Made by a program: the position numbers and the translations under genes. From positions 8,311,764 to 8,375,763 of the forward strand of contig NC_066313.1 in the NCBI RefSeq assembly GCF_022539315.1: a stretch of DNA of 64,000 nt, read 5' to 3'. Positions 51,077 through 64,000 of this stretch are shown here, piece by piece (position 1 is the first letter of the stretch; every line of letters begins with the position of its first letter). The notes beneath the pieces are model-generated. The model was not told the origin of the DNA. It worked only from the letters and a program-made list of their open reading frames with translations, and searched no databases. This DNA comes from Serinus canaria (lineage: Eukaryota > Chordata > Aves > Passeriformes > Fringillidae).

Positions 51077-53794
51077 ACGTGTAACTGAGGATAATTGAGA
51101 TATTTTGGCTACATCCTGACAATGGCTGGTGCAGTTTTGGAAAAAAAAGCAGAAACTTGAAGGGTTGTCCCAACTCCTACCAGCTGCTGTGCCACTTCAG
51201 CAGGCTGCCTGCCAGCCAAATCTAGGCAGCAATCTGGCATCCTCTGAGCACAGATGCAGCATTCCTTTGTTCCAAAGGAAAGGGGAGGTGGAGTGTGAAC
51301 AGGAGTTACTTTTGTGCTACCCATAAACAAGTAATATATATATAAATGAATAATAATAATATGGAAAAGTTGTTAGCATCTAGGTCAGTTGTTCTCATTT
51401 GCTTGTTGATGTGGCAGAAACACTCCTGGAGATCATAGACAAAGAGATTTTTGTAAACCATTGCAAGGGAAAAGTACAGAGATCAAAATGAGATCCAGAG
51501 AAATCCCCAGGCAAACCAAAGGAAAATGTTTGTGTCTGTTTCTTATGATGCTGTTTCTAAAATACTGTGCTGGAACAAACAAACTTATTTTGAATGTTTC
51601 TTTGAGCTGTGTCTTTCTTCTGAGATGGAAAATTTCCTCATAAATTAAGCCCACAGAATTCTGGACTAAAATCAGTGGTAGTTTAACCCTGACTTTCTTA
51701 GTGCTCATTTAGTGTACCAGCAAGTAGGTTTGCTGGCTGATCCTCCCCCTTTCACTCTTGTGCAGATGGCACTGATGGGAAGCTCCATTCTCTTTCCCAG
51801 TCTGCTGATTGTCATCAGCCCTAATGGGCTGGAGCCCTGTGGTGGGTGGAGAGAATGGTAATTTGCAGGCAGCTGGAAAGAGGGGTACTGCTCGATTTGC
51901 TTCCTTATTTCACAGTCAATTTTTGTGCTTAGCTGACTGTTTTTAGATGATTGTGCACATTCCAACCTCTCTAGATGGTGACAGCGTTTCACGTCTGATG
52001 GTGTTGTCTTGTGTAACTCACTCCTTCCACAAGTTTGCCAGAAATAGGTGCCTCATCTAAGTGATTAAAGCAACTCTTAAAGAACAATATTGATTCAGGG
52101 CATTTAGGGACTTGGCTCACCCTTTAAAATCCATCAAACCAAGGATAGAAGTCTTGAAATAGAGGCATGAGGCTAGATACATTTATTTTGAAAATGATGA
52201 TGGAGAATGTAAAACAGGAACTGGGGAGGATGCCAAATCCAATTGGGAAAAACGCTGTGGGGAAAAGAGAAGGATATTAAAAGGCAGGGAGTGAGGCAAA
52301 GCAAAAGCCATAAATTTTTCATCATGAGGGATCATTCTAGCAGAGCTGACTCAGGGCTTCTCAACAATGTAGGCAAAAATAAATTTTCCTTTCCTAGCTG
52401 CTGTGGAGTAGAGCTTTGACAGAGTTCTGGCTGAAAAGCAAAGAGAAAATACTTAGCTGTATGCTGGCCATGCTAATAGCCAGCAGAAGGTATAAGGGTG
52501 CCCCCTCATCCTGTGGGTGAAAATTGGAAATGAGAGATGCAGTCTCCCAGCAGAGCCTGCTACCACCACTGGCCCTAACCTTTCCCTTTACTAGCACCTG
52601 GACTGGTTTCCAGGCCTGTGGCAACTCAGCAGTCCCACATCTGTTCTTCCCAGGGACAGAGAGGGCTGGCCTGGGGAAGCCTTTCCCATCCCTCTTATTT
52701 CTGTCTTGATAGGAGTGAATAAATAACTATATTTAATGCAAATGATTTGGTCAATTTAAAATTTCCAAGGTATTCATAAATAGCTGTCAGGTAGTGGTGA
52801 ATCCTGTTGTATTTTGCCCAGGATGTCTTCTGCATGATATTGTTCATGTACAATTAATGAATAATCTGACATGATTCCCTCAAACTGTGATCATGGCTCC
52901 TGTCACCAACTGTGTTCAGTGGATGTGGAAGAGTTAATGGGGCAACAGTGAAGAGCAGAAAATACAGAAGCTGCAGATATCTGTGGGAAATGACAGATAA
53001 TCTATAAATCCCATGATTAAAGAGATGTAACTTTTTGATACTGGGCTTTAGGTTCATTTTAATCCTTGGCTGCTGCTGGAGGTAATAATTCAGAACCTAC
53101 TGATTTTAATGACTTAGTGGAGATTTTGGGCCAAATGCTGATGATATTCCTCATCCTTGTTGTATTCCTGATCAGTTTGCTGGAAAATCACTGTTCTCAT
53201 GTTCAGTTTTACAAGTGAAACAGGATGAAATGCTTTAGTATGTTGCAGTTAATCCTTCTTCATATAGGCCTTGTATTAAAATAATTAAAATCACATTCAA
53301 TATAACAAAATATATTAAATATTGCTTTGCCAAGATAAGCTTTGTGTTAACAGACTAACAAATAAAACAAGACATGCAAGTTTTACATTGATTTTGGCTG
53401 TAAAGTTGCTATATGTGCACATTCACTATAAAGTGAATTCAGCAGAAGCTTGAAGTACCACATCAATTTTATACTAGCTGGAAAGCAAAAAAGAATGCAG
53501 TAGGGATAATCTTGTGGCTTCTCACCCCTTCTTACCTCCCCTGAAGTATGTCAAATAAAGATGTTTCATTTGAGTTCTGGATATCAAAAATAAAAAATTA
53601 TCCATGACAGAAGAATATACATTTTGTACCTTAATAGTTGGGTTCAAATTTTGGGATCTAATAATATTGTATATTGGGAAGCTAGATTAAAAAATATCTT
53701 GGGGGAATAGTCCTGCTTTTAATTCATTCTTTTTAAAGTGCTATAACTCTAGTAGGTAGAATGTTTAAAAGCATATTGATTTCTGGAGTAGAGG

Positions 53795-53811
53795 AAAAAA
53801 AAAAAAAAAAA
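53795..53811. repeat. 17-nt poly(A) run
   Basis: Uninterrupted A on the plus strand, followed by gaaaagc. No retrocopy or target duplication is apparent around it. Confidence 0.9.
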
Positions 53812-55935
53812 GAAAAGCTATTTTGGAAGCTTTTTGAGACCTCCAGCCTATGGAAGGTCTAGTGAACAAGCAGCTTTTTTCACCCACCTTTGTAAAGGAG
53901 TATGGCTGCTAATCTAAATTTATCAGGATATGAAACATTGATCATGACCCATGAGATGTTTTACTCAACTGAAAGTATTGCATATACACAGAATGACTTT
54001 ATTTGTTCCTCCAAGGGACTGTTAGCAGAGTTTTGTGATAGTCCTTGGGCTAAGTTATGTATTAGTAAAAGAGTCTTGCAAGCAACAACTCGTATTTCTG
54101 CTGTGAGGAAACAAAGGAGAAGCCAGAGATGCTCAGACTTAGGATCCTCTACCTACAATGATGGCAGCCTTGGATATTGCCTACATTTTTTCCATAGAGC
54201 ATTTCAAACCAAACATATTCACCCTTGATTTTCTGAAGGCACAATTCTCTGATTCTCCTCTGCAAAAGTAATCTGAAAGACAGTGCAGCTTCACTGTGAA
54301 GCTCTAATTTCATTACAATTATGAAAGCTTGGATTGAACAAGCTATCAGGCTGGTCAAGGCTCCAACTGCTGATGTAGATTTGCCTGTATCTGGGTTGCA
54401 TAGATCCCAAAATCCATTTTACAATTTTCACTTTGTTTCCTGTCTATATGCAGCTGTGTACATGCTGCATATGAAGCACTTTGACTTTTGCTCACATTTC
54501 TCTGGAGGTTTATTCATGAATAAAACATTTTTTGCACTGATTATTTTTTTCTCATCATGAATAATTTTTCAGAATCAACAGAAATATTAAGCACCGTGGC
54601 AGTGCCTTCATGACTCTGTTAATGGTACTTTTCTAAAATGATTTACCAGATAGGTAAGATGAAGGTGTAATTGGCCAGGTGAGGAGCCAGAAAAAACGAT
54701 GTTTTGCTATTTGAAATGAGAGCAGTTTCCACCCTGGCTATTATTAGAGCTTCTGCTGCTGTATTTATGTCTGCTTTTGAGCAGGAATATAAAAGAACTT
54801 ACCCTAACATGTTGTTTTCATTTATCCTCAGTTTGGGTGTTATGGTAAGTGCTGCTAAAGTTCCAGGATCCATAACTTCCTGGTGTGGAGATGAGTCCTG
54901 CTGCAGGATGCTCCTTCATGAGTCAAGTCCCAGGAGCTGGTGGGAAGGGCAGGGGCTGTGTCAGTGCTGCTGCTCTCTGTGAGCACATGAGCCTAATGCT
55001 TTGTGATACCTGTAGGTGGTTTGGGGTTTCAAGTCTGGGCCTTATTGACCTCAAGCTGCTAAAACCTCAATTTACCTAGGTCATCTAGCTGGGGTGTTGC
55101 TCCACATCTCAATCAAGGCAAAGTAAATTGATGCTGCTGGCAGGAGCAATGGTTGTGCTCTCCCCAGTGCTCTCTGCCAGGCGTCCCTCGCGCCTGCCTT
55201 GAGCCAGCACTGAGGTGAGTGGAGCTGAATGGTCAGCCAGCTCCAAGAATTGAACAGACCAGCACTGACAAATGAACACTAAAGAACAGTAAATTGCTTT
55301 TCAGATCAGCATATTTCATATTGACATGAGCCTTGTGAAATAGCTTTGTGTGTATATTAATATTATTGATATTATATTTTGTTAAGAGTTGGACAATAGA
55401 TGAACCATAACCCATTAAAAATTGCAGAAGGTATTTTCCTTTAACACAATTCTCTGAAGCAAGGGTAACTCAAGTAATTTACATCTAATAAGCATGTATG
55501 AATATATGTTAGAAGGCAAACAATATCTATTTCTAAACACAAGCCTACACATCCTAATACTGTAAAAGAACAGAGCCAGATTTAAGGGATGTTTTAGATA
55601 AAATTCTGAGGAAAAAATCAAAGAAATACAAGGCTCTTTTTAGAAAACTGGTCTTGAAGAAATATGGAATAATCATTTGAGGATGTTAACCAGTGGCTTA
55701 GGGTCTTATCAGTCGACATAGCTTCAGTTTATAGGATGCTCATTAATCATTGTTTTCCTAGAGCAGGCAGAAGCTACAGCCAAAAACTTCACGTGGGAGA
55801 AAAGAGGGAGTTGCTAGAAAAAAAAGCTTGAAGGCTTCCATTCATCCAAATATTTATCAATGACACTGTGGCCCCAAGTCGTTTACAGTTTCCATAAATG
55901 ATCCCATATATTGAAAGAATTCAAACATTCTGCAA

Positions 55936-56051
<116 letters not shown>

Positions 56052-57313
56052 GTGAGACAATCCAGGGATACCAACCAGTTCAACTTTGAAGCCTTCTGCC
56101 TCTTGGATTGATTTCATCCAAGTAAATCAAGTAAAATGTTTAGTTTGTGCCAGCACTAGGCAAAGGGTCATGGGACAGGGTGAGCTGAAATGTGTTAGCT
56201 AATCACAACCTCCCTTCAGCCCCTTTTTTCTAAACTAAATAAAATGCCAGTGGGTGAAGAATAAAGCAATCACACCAAATCCATCAGATCCTGCAGGCAT
56301 ATCAGTGACACTTAGCTGTCAGCAGTATCAGAGACCGCTGATAACATTAACATGGACACCTGACCTTTGTCCACAGCTGATGGAAATCTTTGATCAAGTT
56401 TGTACTAAACTGTCTCCTCTCTGAAATCAAACTGAAATGGCAAAAAAAAACCACCCCAAAACCCCAAACAAACAACAAAGACAACCACTTAGGAGTATCT
56501 GAAGTTTCCCCTAAATACAATGCTATGTAAGCGTGTCAAATATAACTTATCTTGTGTTAGCAGACATTCAAAAGGAATCAAAATATTTGTATTTAGCAGA
56601 GTATCCCATGTCAAACTAGGTGCCATTCAATGTTTAACAGTTAAACTATCCTGATAGTGTTTTTAACTGCCTTTGAAGTTCTTGATTCACCTCTTTAGCT
56701 TCATTAAAATCTGTTTTCTAGTTCTGTAATGTTTAAATTTTTAATTCAGACTTAATGATTTTCTTCTTAGTTCATGAGGAATGTTTTGTATCTTAAATAT
56801 GTATTGAAAAAATATTAATAGATGTGTTGTTCTTTGAAAATATTTTACTTAATCTGCATGTAAAGAATGTGAGTGATTTGATAGTGAGATGTGAAGCATC
56901 TAAGGCATTCTATTTATGTCATATGTAATACAGGTACAAGCATTCATAGGTGAGGTGAGCCTAGGTTTTTCAATAAGAAACAGCTAAAAAAATCTAAAAA
57001 GCATTTTGAATGGCTAGAAAAAACTTTAACTTAGACCAGGATTTAAAATTATACATTATATTTATATTCTTATTTTCCAAATGAGCAAATGACACATATG
57101 CTGGGGCCGTGCAATTTGCAGTGGATAAGCCTGATTTAGTAGATTTAATTACCTAGGTTTGCTTGTCAGGTGCAGCCATTTACAGAATATACTCAGTGTT
57201 TAACATGATAAACTACTCACATCGTGCATTTAATAAATCATTACATTCCAGGCATTAAAATATCACTGCAAAATCCTAGCAAATTCAAAGGAAGCTGTGT
57301 TTTATCCCAGCTC

Positions 57314-57325
57314 CCACAAGAGGGC
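57314..57325 (+). promoter_or_regulatory. Candidate CTCF-type motif
   Basis: CCACAAGAGGGC fits the core C-C-A-n-n-A-G-R-K-G-G-C at every position. It lies in a block that resembles conserved non-coding sequence. Binding is not shown by sequence alone. Confidence 0.3.
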
Positions 57326-60300
57326 AACATGTACCAGGCATTTGCCTACAAAGCTATTATTAAAATCCTTTCATTAGACAACAGACTTGGATGAAGCTCA
57401 CTGATATTGTATTTAGCATTCCCCAGTATGAATTTGTGCTGTTATCTAAACCTTACACATTGATAGGTGTTCATGGAAAAAAAATCCAATTTTATATGGT
57501 GCTGAGCACGGGCGTTGCCACGTGTGCTTATAATTAATTACAATTAAGGTTTAATCTGCATTTCATTTATCACTTGGGCTGTCTTAACACGAGCATTCTC
57601 ATAGTGGGGATTCCTTCATGGCTAAGGGAAGCGTGTTGTGTCACACATTAGAAGAGCATATGCTAATTTCATGTTGCAGAAGGTTATGACAACGTTGGGA
57701 GGGTTCTTGGAGGGGAAAAACACCCAACAACACCATCTTACACAGCTAAAGGATGGAATGTCTGCAGACTGTTTTAAAAATCCTCACATTTTAAAGGTGG
57801 AAGTGCAATTTTTGTTTGATTAAGCCTTTTTCTCCCTGTGTCAGGAGACTTAATTTCTTATACACACTAGATGGGACTTTTGTCTGCAAGTCATTGCAGT
57901 AAAATCAATTACATCCTTAATAGAATCAGGGTGGTCCAACCTGATCCAAAACAATTAAATCAGTTCTACAAGACACTGACATCTGATCAATGGCCTTGGC
58001 ACAGAACTCAGCGTTTCATGGGTTTCTTCAGGCTCTCAGGGCTCACATCAGAGGAGGGAGCATTTTTTTTTTTTGTCTTTCAATGAATGAGCAAGTCAAA
58101 GTTTTCAATTTTTAGCGTGAACATTTTTACACAGTCTAACTTTTAGAGAAATTGATGCATTGATATTTCAGTGTCAAAATTGGCAGTACTGTTAGATAGT
58201 ACAGTCATGAAAAATGACTGTATGCAGTAGGATGCTCAAACTCTGGAATTTCTTTAAAGTAGGTGAAATACTTCATTTTTTACAGAGTTGTCTCTTCAGC
58301 CTTGACTCTGTGATGAACATTTTCTTGAAAGTTGGAAAGTCTGACCCTTTATATCACTACTTAGAAATAGGGATAGTCATTATTGTCTTCACAGGGCACT
58401 CAAATAGGCTTCTTCCTTTTTCATAGTGGTCTGACTGAAAGGGGAAAAAAATTAGTGAAAGAGTTAATGCTACCTATCCAAAGGCTCTAGGAAGAGCAGA
58501 CAAAGAATTCTCCTTTCTATGTTTTATTTCACTCTGAGTAATGCTTAATAGAACAAAAATAATAAAATATACATCACTCAAGGAACTCACTGCTTTAGGT
58601 CAGCCATGTGATAAAAGAGAGCGTGGAGAATGGATAAACTCAGAGTACAGGACATGCAATGCATGCCCAAGTAAGCCCACAGATATTGAAAATTCAGTCA
58701 GAGCCGTTATTTGTGTATGAATTGATGAGGTCTGAGCTGTCACAACAGTTTGACTACTGAAACCCAAGCCAGATAAAGACTGGCAGGTTTATCTCTCAGC
58801 TACACAGCCCTGACTACAATGTAGACATGACTAACTCCAGCATACCCAGCTCTCTGTATTTATCATTGTCGCCTAGGAGCCTTGATGATTTGTTTCTTAT
58901 TTTTCTTTTTCTATTGAAGTGTTACTTTTTCTTTGCTTTCTCCTGAAGTAGTGTGGACCAGAGAAATTAGGGTTGTCTCAAGCAGCCAATGCCTCCTGGT
59001 CCACTCAGCAGCTGCCTGGGTTTTGAAACTGCATCTTGAGCAAAATGGAGTGATCTGCTACTCTTGGGTCTTCCAGGTACACCTGAGCTGGATAAAAGGC
59101 TCTTCTGCTTGCTTGTTCTTTCCCATGTGGATAAATTCTTGTTGCTATTGCTCATCCTATAACTTTCATTTAAAAAAAAATCAATATATAGTGTAATTTT
59201 ACTAAGAATATAGTCACCAGAGTTCAAAATAGTCCTCTGAATCCAGCTCCCTTTCCTCGGTATCACAGCCATTTTCAGCCTTTGTTTCTGCAATACTTAT
59301 TCTTGCTGTAGTGATGGATTAAGCAAAATGAGCTTCATTTGTGTTTTCTCACTATGTTCTTCCAGGTTCAAAAGTTGTATTCTGTTTCTAATGAAAACAA
59401 TCTTTGTTTCCAAGCTCCTACTACTGATACCTTGATCAGCTCTAAAAAAATTCCTAACAGCAGATTTGAAGCTGGATGATATGGAAGAACTTACTTTGTT
59501 TTTTATTTGTTAGGAACTTTTTGAAGTCACTACTAGTAAAACTTGAAACACTGATAAATTGTTCCTGTTAGTCCCTGTGAGATGAAGTTTCATCTCATTT
59601 TTCTGCCAACAGTTCCTTATATTCCAGGTGCCATCTTGAGTAAGCATGGACTGAAATTAAAAACCCTCTCCCTTTGTGTGACCTTGCAAAAGCTACAGAC
59701 CCAGAAAGCTGCTGGTCTTCCTGGGTAAAGAATGTCTGCTGAGATCACTGATGGCACTGTTTATTCCTCATTGACAGGCTGTCATGATAGGTAGTTCATG
59801 GAGAAATATCTCTCAGTAAGTGCCTGGATGTATTTCACAAGGTGCTGCAGTATTTATTTCATTCTGGGGAGGGGAGGGAGAGCAGAGCTCTGCTCCTGTG
59901 TCCTGCAGTATGCATGCAGCTCCCAGTGCATCACTCTGGCCCTTTCAAGGTTATGAATAGCCTGCAATATATATTGCTGCACTAGGAAAAAGATATGATC
60001 CTTTTATTTTTCTTATCTGAGAAACCTTTCCTGATGGGAGGCCAAGGGTGTCCCAAGAGTAATGCAATCTCCTCTGGAAATTTCAAAGAAGGCGATGATT
60101 ATCTGCAATTGACTGAGGACATCTGTGCTGGCACGCTGACACCCTACCTAATTGATTATCCCAGATTTGCACAGCCACAGTCAAGCCCAGGGCCCCAGCT
60201 GAACAGATGCCATGGCTAACACCCCCTCACACTGCACCAAAAACTCCACAAGTGGTTTGTTTTCTGCTAGAGCAGACTGTCTATGGACCCTGAGTGTATT

Positions 60301-63150
60301 TTATGAGCTTTCTCTTTCCGTAGCTGGGAAAATCCTTATACAACTTCAGCCAGCAACCTGGAAACATGACTGCTTTGTTATTAGCAATAGCTGTAGCAAA
60401 ACTGACCTTACCCCTGGTTTGAGGGAGCAATATGAGGATGTGACTTTGTTCTGTAACTCAGAAGGAGTTGCAGGCTCTGAGAAGCCTGAGAAGATCCCTT
60501 GGCTCTTCCCCAAGGGACTTTCTTTCTTCAGTTCTCTGAAAGAAACAAAGAATTCAGTAAAACCTTATCCTGCATGATGAGATCTGTATTTTTCAGTGGC
60601 ATGGTCTCTTTGACCTTGATCAATGTAGGAGTAATTTTCTTTTCTTGTCTCTGCAATTGGCCACGTGCTCTGATTTTATATAAACAGTTTAAGCAAAACC
60701 TCATAGCCTCTGGTCAGTCCAGTCCCCCTCTATTGCTGCTAAATGTTTATCATCACTTCTGCCAGCAGTGAAAATGCCATCAGTCCTTAATCTTTTCAAC
60801 ATATTTGCCATAGAAATCTACCCAGCAGATGAAAATTAAGTGTGAGAGTGTATTACAGTACATTTCTTAAAGTTTGCCCTTACTTAAGTGGGAAGTCCAT
60901 CACAATAAATTTTCCCCTTAATTTCAGTAGCAGGTTGAGATTTTATGGAAAGGAGTAGAACTTAATCAGTTGTAAGTTTATGATTCTTGCAGATACAGAT
61001 AAAGTACTTATGAACTTTACAGAAAATATCTGCTACAAGGAAATGAAAAACATGAAGTGAAAAACTGCAACTGTTTCCCCCAAATTATGTAACTCACTTT
61101 GAATTTTGGTGATTGAAAAAAGGACTGAACTACTTGGAGCTTGACTTAATACCAGTTTTTCCTGACTGTAACATTTTTCATGATACTTTCTGTGAAAAAA
61201 CATTGGGTGGACATCCACAGCCCAGTAGGTCTTGCTTTATATTTCACTGCAGGCTAAACTGAGTTTTACAGATGAACTCTGTTTAATGGAGTCTGACTCT
61301 CTGTCCTGATTATCAGAACTCCAATGTTTTTCAGGTGGTACAAAGCCTACTGTCTGGTGAAATCTCTAATTAAAGTGGAGGTTTATGGGTTTATTCTGTA
61401 TTTCCAATCAGGTTGCTGCAGTGCAGATGTTTGTTCATTGATCACAACTACCAAGGGAGCCCTCTGTACTTGTTTCCACCTGTAGACTGACTGTGCCATT
61501 ATTTGCCAAAATCCATTTCTCCTCTCTCTGTTTTAGTAACGGGTAAGAATTGAAATTAATAGAAGCAGCTTTGTTTTTTGGTATTTTTTTTAATTCCATG
61601 TATGTAAAATGCACTGTGAGAAGAGCTCTGCTCTCTTTGGAGATAACCTTAGGTTGATCTGCTTTAAAATTAGAAATTAGTACCAAAAAATGTCCGTAAT
61701 AGCAAAAGGAGCCTCTTACAACTAGCTTGAGATTTCACTGTAATGGAAATATCTGCTCCATCTAATTTTTCTGCTTTGGAACAAATTAATTTATAATTTG
61801 GCAGACATGATCTTGGGTTTGCTCATTGCTAATATCTCAAGTTAATCCCTCTTGCAACATATATTGCAGGGCACTTCCCATGCTGAGCAATGCTTGGTTA
61901 ATGGCTTAGTTCCACCCATTTATTTCGGTTCAGACTTTCTCATCGATTAGGAAATTTTTTATTTTCAGTAATTACGTTTGACATTGGTGTGTGCTGATAT
62001 AAAGAACTCAGAGGAACAAGAATGATAGTTGCCTTCAAGAGATGGCCACCCGGGAGCTTCTGACCTTCCCCAGCTGCAGTGCAAGAGAATGGGAAGGAAA
62101 CTCCCACTTGTAAAACAGAAAATAAAAAGTTGGAGCATGACTTTGTGCTAAGTTACTTTGGAAAATGCAGAAAATAATCTCCTGAGTGTTTTACTGTGCA
62201 GCTTCTGCTCCAAAATGTCATCTTACCAGTTACTACATAACTAAAGTATTTTTTGCCCAGAGAACAAAGAATTTTTCTGTGCTTATAGAATTTGTTAGTT
62301 CCAGCATTTAAGAATATAATAATTTTAGTTCAGCTTTGAATTTTTAATGTAGTCCTCTTCTACTTGAAAGCTCTACATGCTGACTATGCTGTGGAAACAC
62401 ACAGTTTGTTAGCAGCTAATGCTCCTCATCCAAAAATACCTCGGTGTTATCTCTCTGGTGTTCTCATGATTTTTTCTGGAAGAGAAGAATGGACACAATG
62501 AATGTTTTCTTTCCTATCTTAACTCATTGAAATGATTATAGGATTGGCTGAGGACAGGAAAGTTCCTTGTAAAGATGTGGGATTTTTTTTTCCATTAGGC
62601 TATCCATATCTGAAGCCCAGGTAAGGACTCAAGGAGTATTCTCAAGGAGAATAAAAATATTTCCCTTCTCCACAGTTGTCTCCTAAGTATGTTGCAAAAG
62701 TGATGTGGTGCTTGCTTTAGTGAGGGGAGTCTTGAAAGCCAGGAAAGCAGGTAAGTCAGATTCTAAGAATTTTAAAGGAAAGTGAAAGGAATGGCCCCAA
62801 AATGCCTTCCATCTGCTCTTACCCAGCAGTGATGGAGATGTAGCTTCCCATGCCTGGGTACACAGTGGAGCCCAGGGTGGGGAGAGTCTGCCAGAGAATT
62901 CTCATAATCAGGCATTGTCCCCAAGCACAGCAAGCAAAGCTGTGAGAACACATGCAAAATAGTCTCTGAGAGGATGAAAAAGAATGTTTTACTTGGCCAA
63001 GACATGTGGAGGACAGAAAAGAGACAAAAGGGACTAAGCAGGGTGTTTCACCAACAATGCTTTAGCTGCCTAGTGCAGGGGCTAGGACAGAGTTGTCATT
63101 ATTCAGCTTCCCAAAGGAATTCAGTTCAGTGTCAATGGGACAGAATGGTG

Positions 63151-63183
63151 TATATAATATAATATAATATATAAATATAATAA
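63151..63183. repeat. AT-only simple repeat (TATAA-like units)
   Basis: The plus strand repeats ataat units (tataatataatataatat) and then degenerates. Confidence 0.85.
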
Positions 63184-63611
63184 GGTCTACCAGTAACATT
63201 TTTTTAATTATTGTCATAAAAAAAGGGAACAATTGCAACAATTCCTATCAACTGATAAAAGAATGAATTGTTACCTGGGTTTTTGCCTGTTCTGGGGAGG
63301 GTGGAATGGCTGAGTGTGTCTGGTTTGACCCACTCTTTAGTAACTGTGGTCCCTTTAAATGTCAAAATGTAAAACTTGAAGTATCCTACAAATGTTAGCC
63401 CTAAACTACAGCAGGGATGAAAGGCACTTTAATTGCAGCCAAAATATGTGAGTTGACCTTTGCACTTTCAGAGAAGCTGCCTTTGCTCACCTATTGGGCA
63501 GGGAGGAGGGAAAACCACCAGAAAGGGGAGATGCTTTGTAAGGTGGGAGTGTGCTGCAGGGCTGGTCATTCACATTAAGTTTTTCATCTGCTGGCAAAGC
63601 TGGAGGGTGTT

Positions 63612-64000
63612 TCACAGAATCACAGAGTGGTTTAGGTTAGAAGGGACCTTAAAGAATTGTCTTGTTTGAACCCACCTGCCATGGGCAGAGGCATCTCCAC
63701 TATCCCAGGTTGCTCAGAGCCCCATCCAACCTGGCCTGGAGCAGGGATGGGGCAGACACAGCTTCTCTGGGCAGCCTGTGCCAGTGCCTCACCACCCTCA
63801 CAGGGAACAATTTCTTCCTAATACCTAATCTTACCCTGCTCTCTCTCAGTGTGAAGCCATTCTCCCTTGTCCTCGCACTCCAGGCCATTGTAAATCATCT
63901 CTCCCCATCATTCTTGTAGCTCCTCTCACATACTGGAAGACCACAGTTAGGTCACCCCAAAACCTTCTCTTTTCCAGGCTGAACACCCCCACCTCTCTCA
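63612..64000 (-). mobile_element. CR1 LINE, antisense copy, runs off the right edge
   Basis: The plus strand starts 'tcacagaatcacagagtggt' and 'ttaggttagaagggacctta'. It follows the antisense CR1 order through 'agccccatccaacctggcct', 'caatttcttcctaatacc' and 'aaaaccttctcttttccagg' to the window end. Sense reading on the minus strand shows the CR1 ORF2 tail (RVVRHWHRLPREAV), so the two open frames here belong to the LINE. It retains more of the element than the other young copies, and its 5' end is outside the window. Confidence 0.95.

Noticed and set aside
53902..54228. 108-codon open frame, plus strand
   Set aside because: The sequence looks random, with no domain or conserved-looking motif.
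55175..55200. Small CpG-containing patch considered as a CpG-island promoter
   Set aside because: Only a few CpGs over about 25 bp. Far too short for a CpG island and no transcript start signal follows.
59670..59700. Possible antisense MIR fragment ('gtgtgaccttgcaaaagctac')
   Set aside because: Only about 20 bases resemble the MIR consensus and flanking sequence does not continue the match.
60212..60577. 121-codon open frame, plus strand
   Set aside because: No recognised family. It overlaps other frames of similar length and has no supporting signal.

Overview
This window looks like unassembled-into-genes vertebrate nuclear DNA from a bird, most likely a songbird (Passeriformes). The organism call rests on its interspersed repeats. 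There are several CR1 LINE copies, most of them 5'-truncated with the avian 3' end. There is one solo endogenous-retrovirus LTR of a type I recognise from passerine genomes. There are no Alu, L1 or B1/B2 elements. Base composition is AT-rich with few CpGs, and stop codons are dense in all six frames. Nothing looks bacterial, viral or plasmid-borne.

I find no convincing protein-coding gene, tRNA, rRNA, CRISPR array or operon. The longest open frames (about 100-150 codons) have no recognisable domain, or they belong to repeats or homopolymers. The window is best read as intergenic or deep intronic sequence.

Layout: 1-10360 is unique AT-rich sequence. An antisense CR1 lies at about 10361-10620. 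An old, near-full-width 3' CR1 lies at about 13300-14480 (+), and a diverged copy of its tail follows at about 15350-15615. About 15616-21556 is unique. A solo LTR (+) with probable 5-bp target duplications is at 21557-22529. The stretch 22530-30110 is unique, with a MIR-like SINE relic (about 27764) and two short CR1 ends (about 28904 and 30007). The stretch 30110-44358 is unique, with a short CR1 at about 36194, two strong palindromes (33224-33262 and 34191-34212) and a TA/TG microsatellite cluster (42054-42318). CR1 (-) is at 44359-44692, a perfect 16-bp hairpin at 45075-45109, and CR1 (+) at 50757-51076. A 110-nt poly(T) tract is at 55942-56051, and another CR1 (-) runs off the right edge from 63612.

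No set of genes works together here. The parts worth a second look are the perfect hairpins, the very long poly(T) tract, the duplicated CR1 tail, a few exon-like cassettes with good splice signals, and several AT-rich blocks that resemble conserved non-coding elements. The last two are inferences that need a cross-species alignment or RNA data. I did not find a new biological system and do not claim one.
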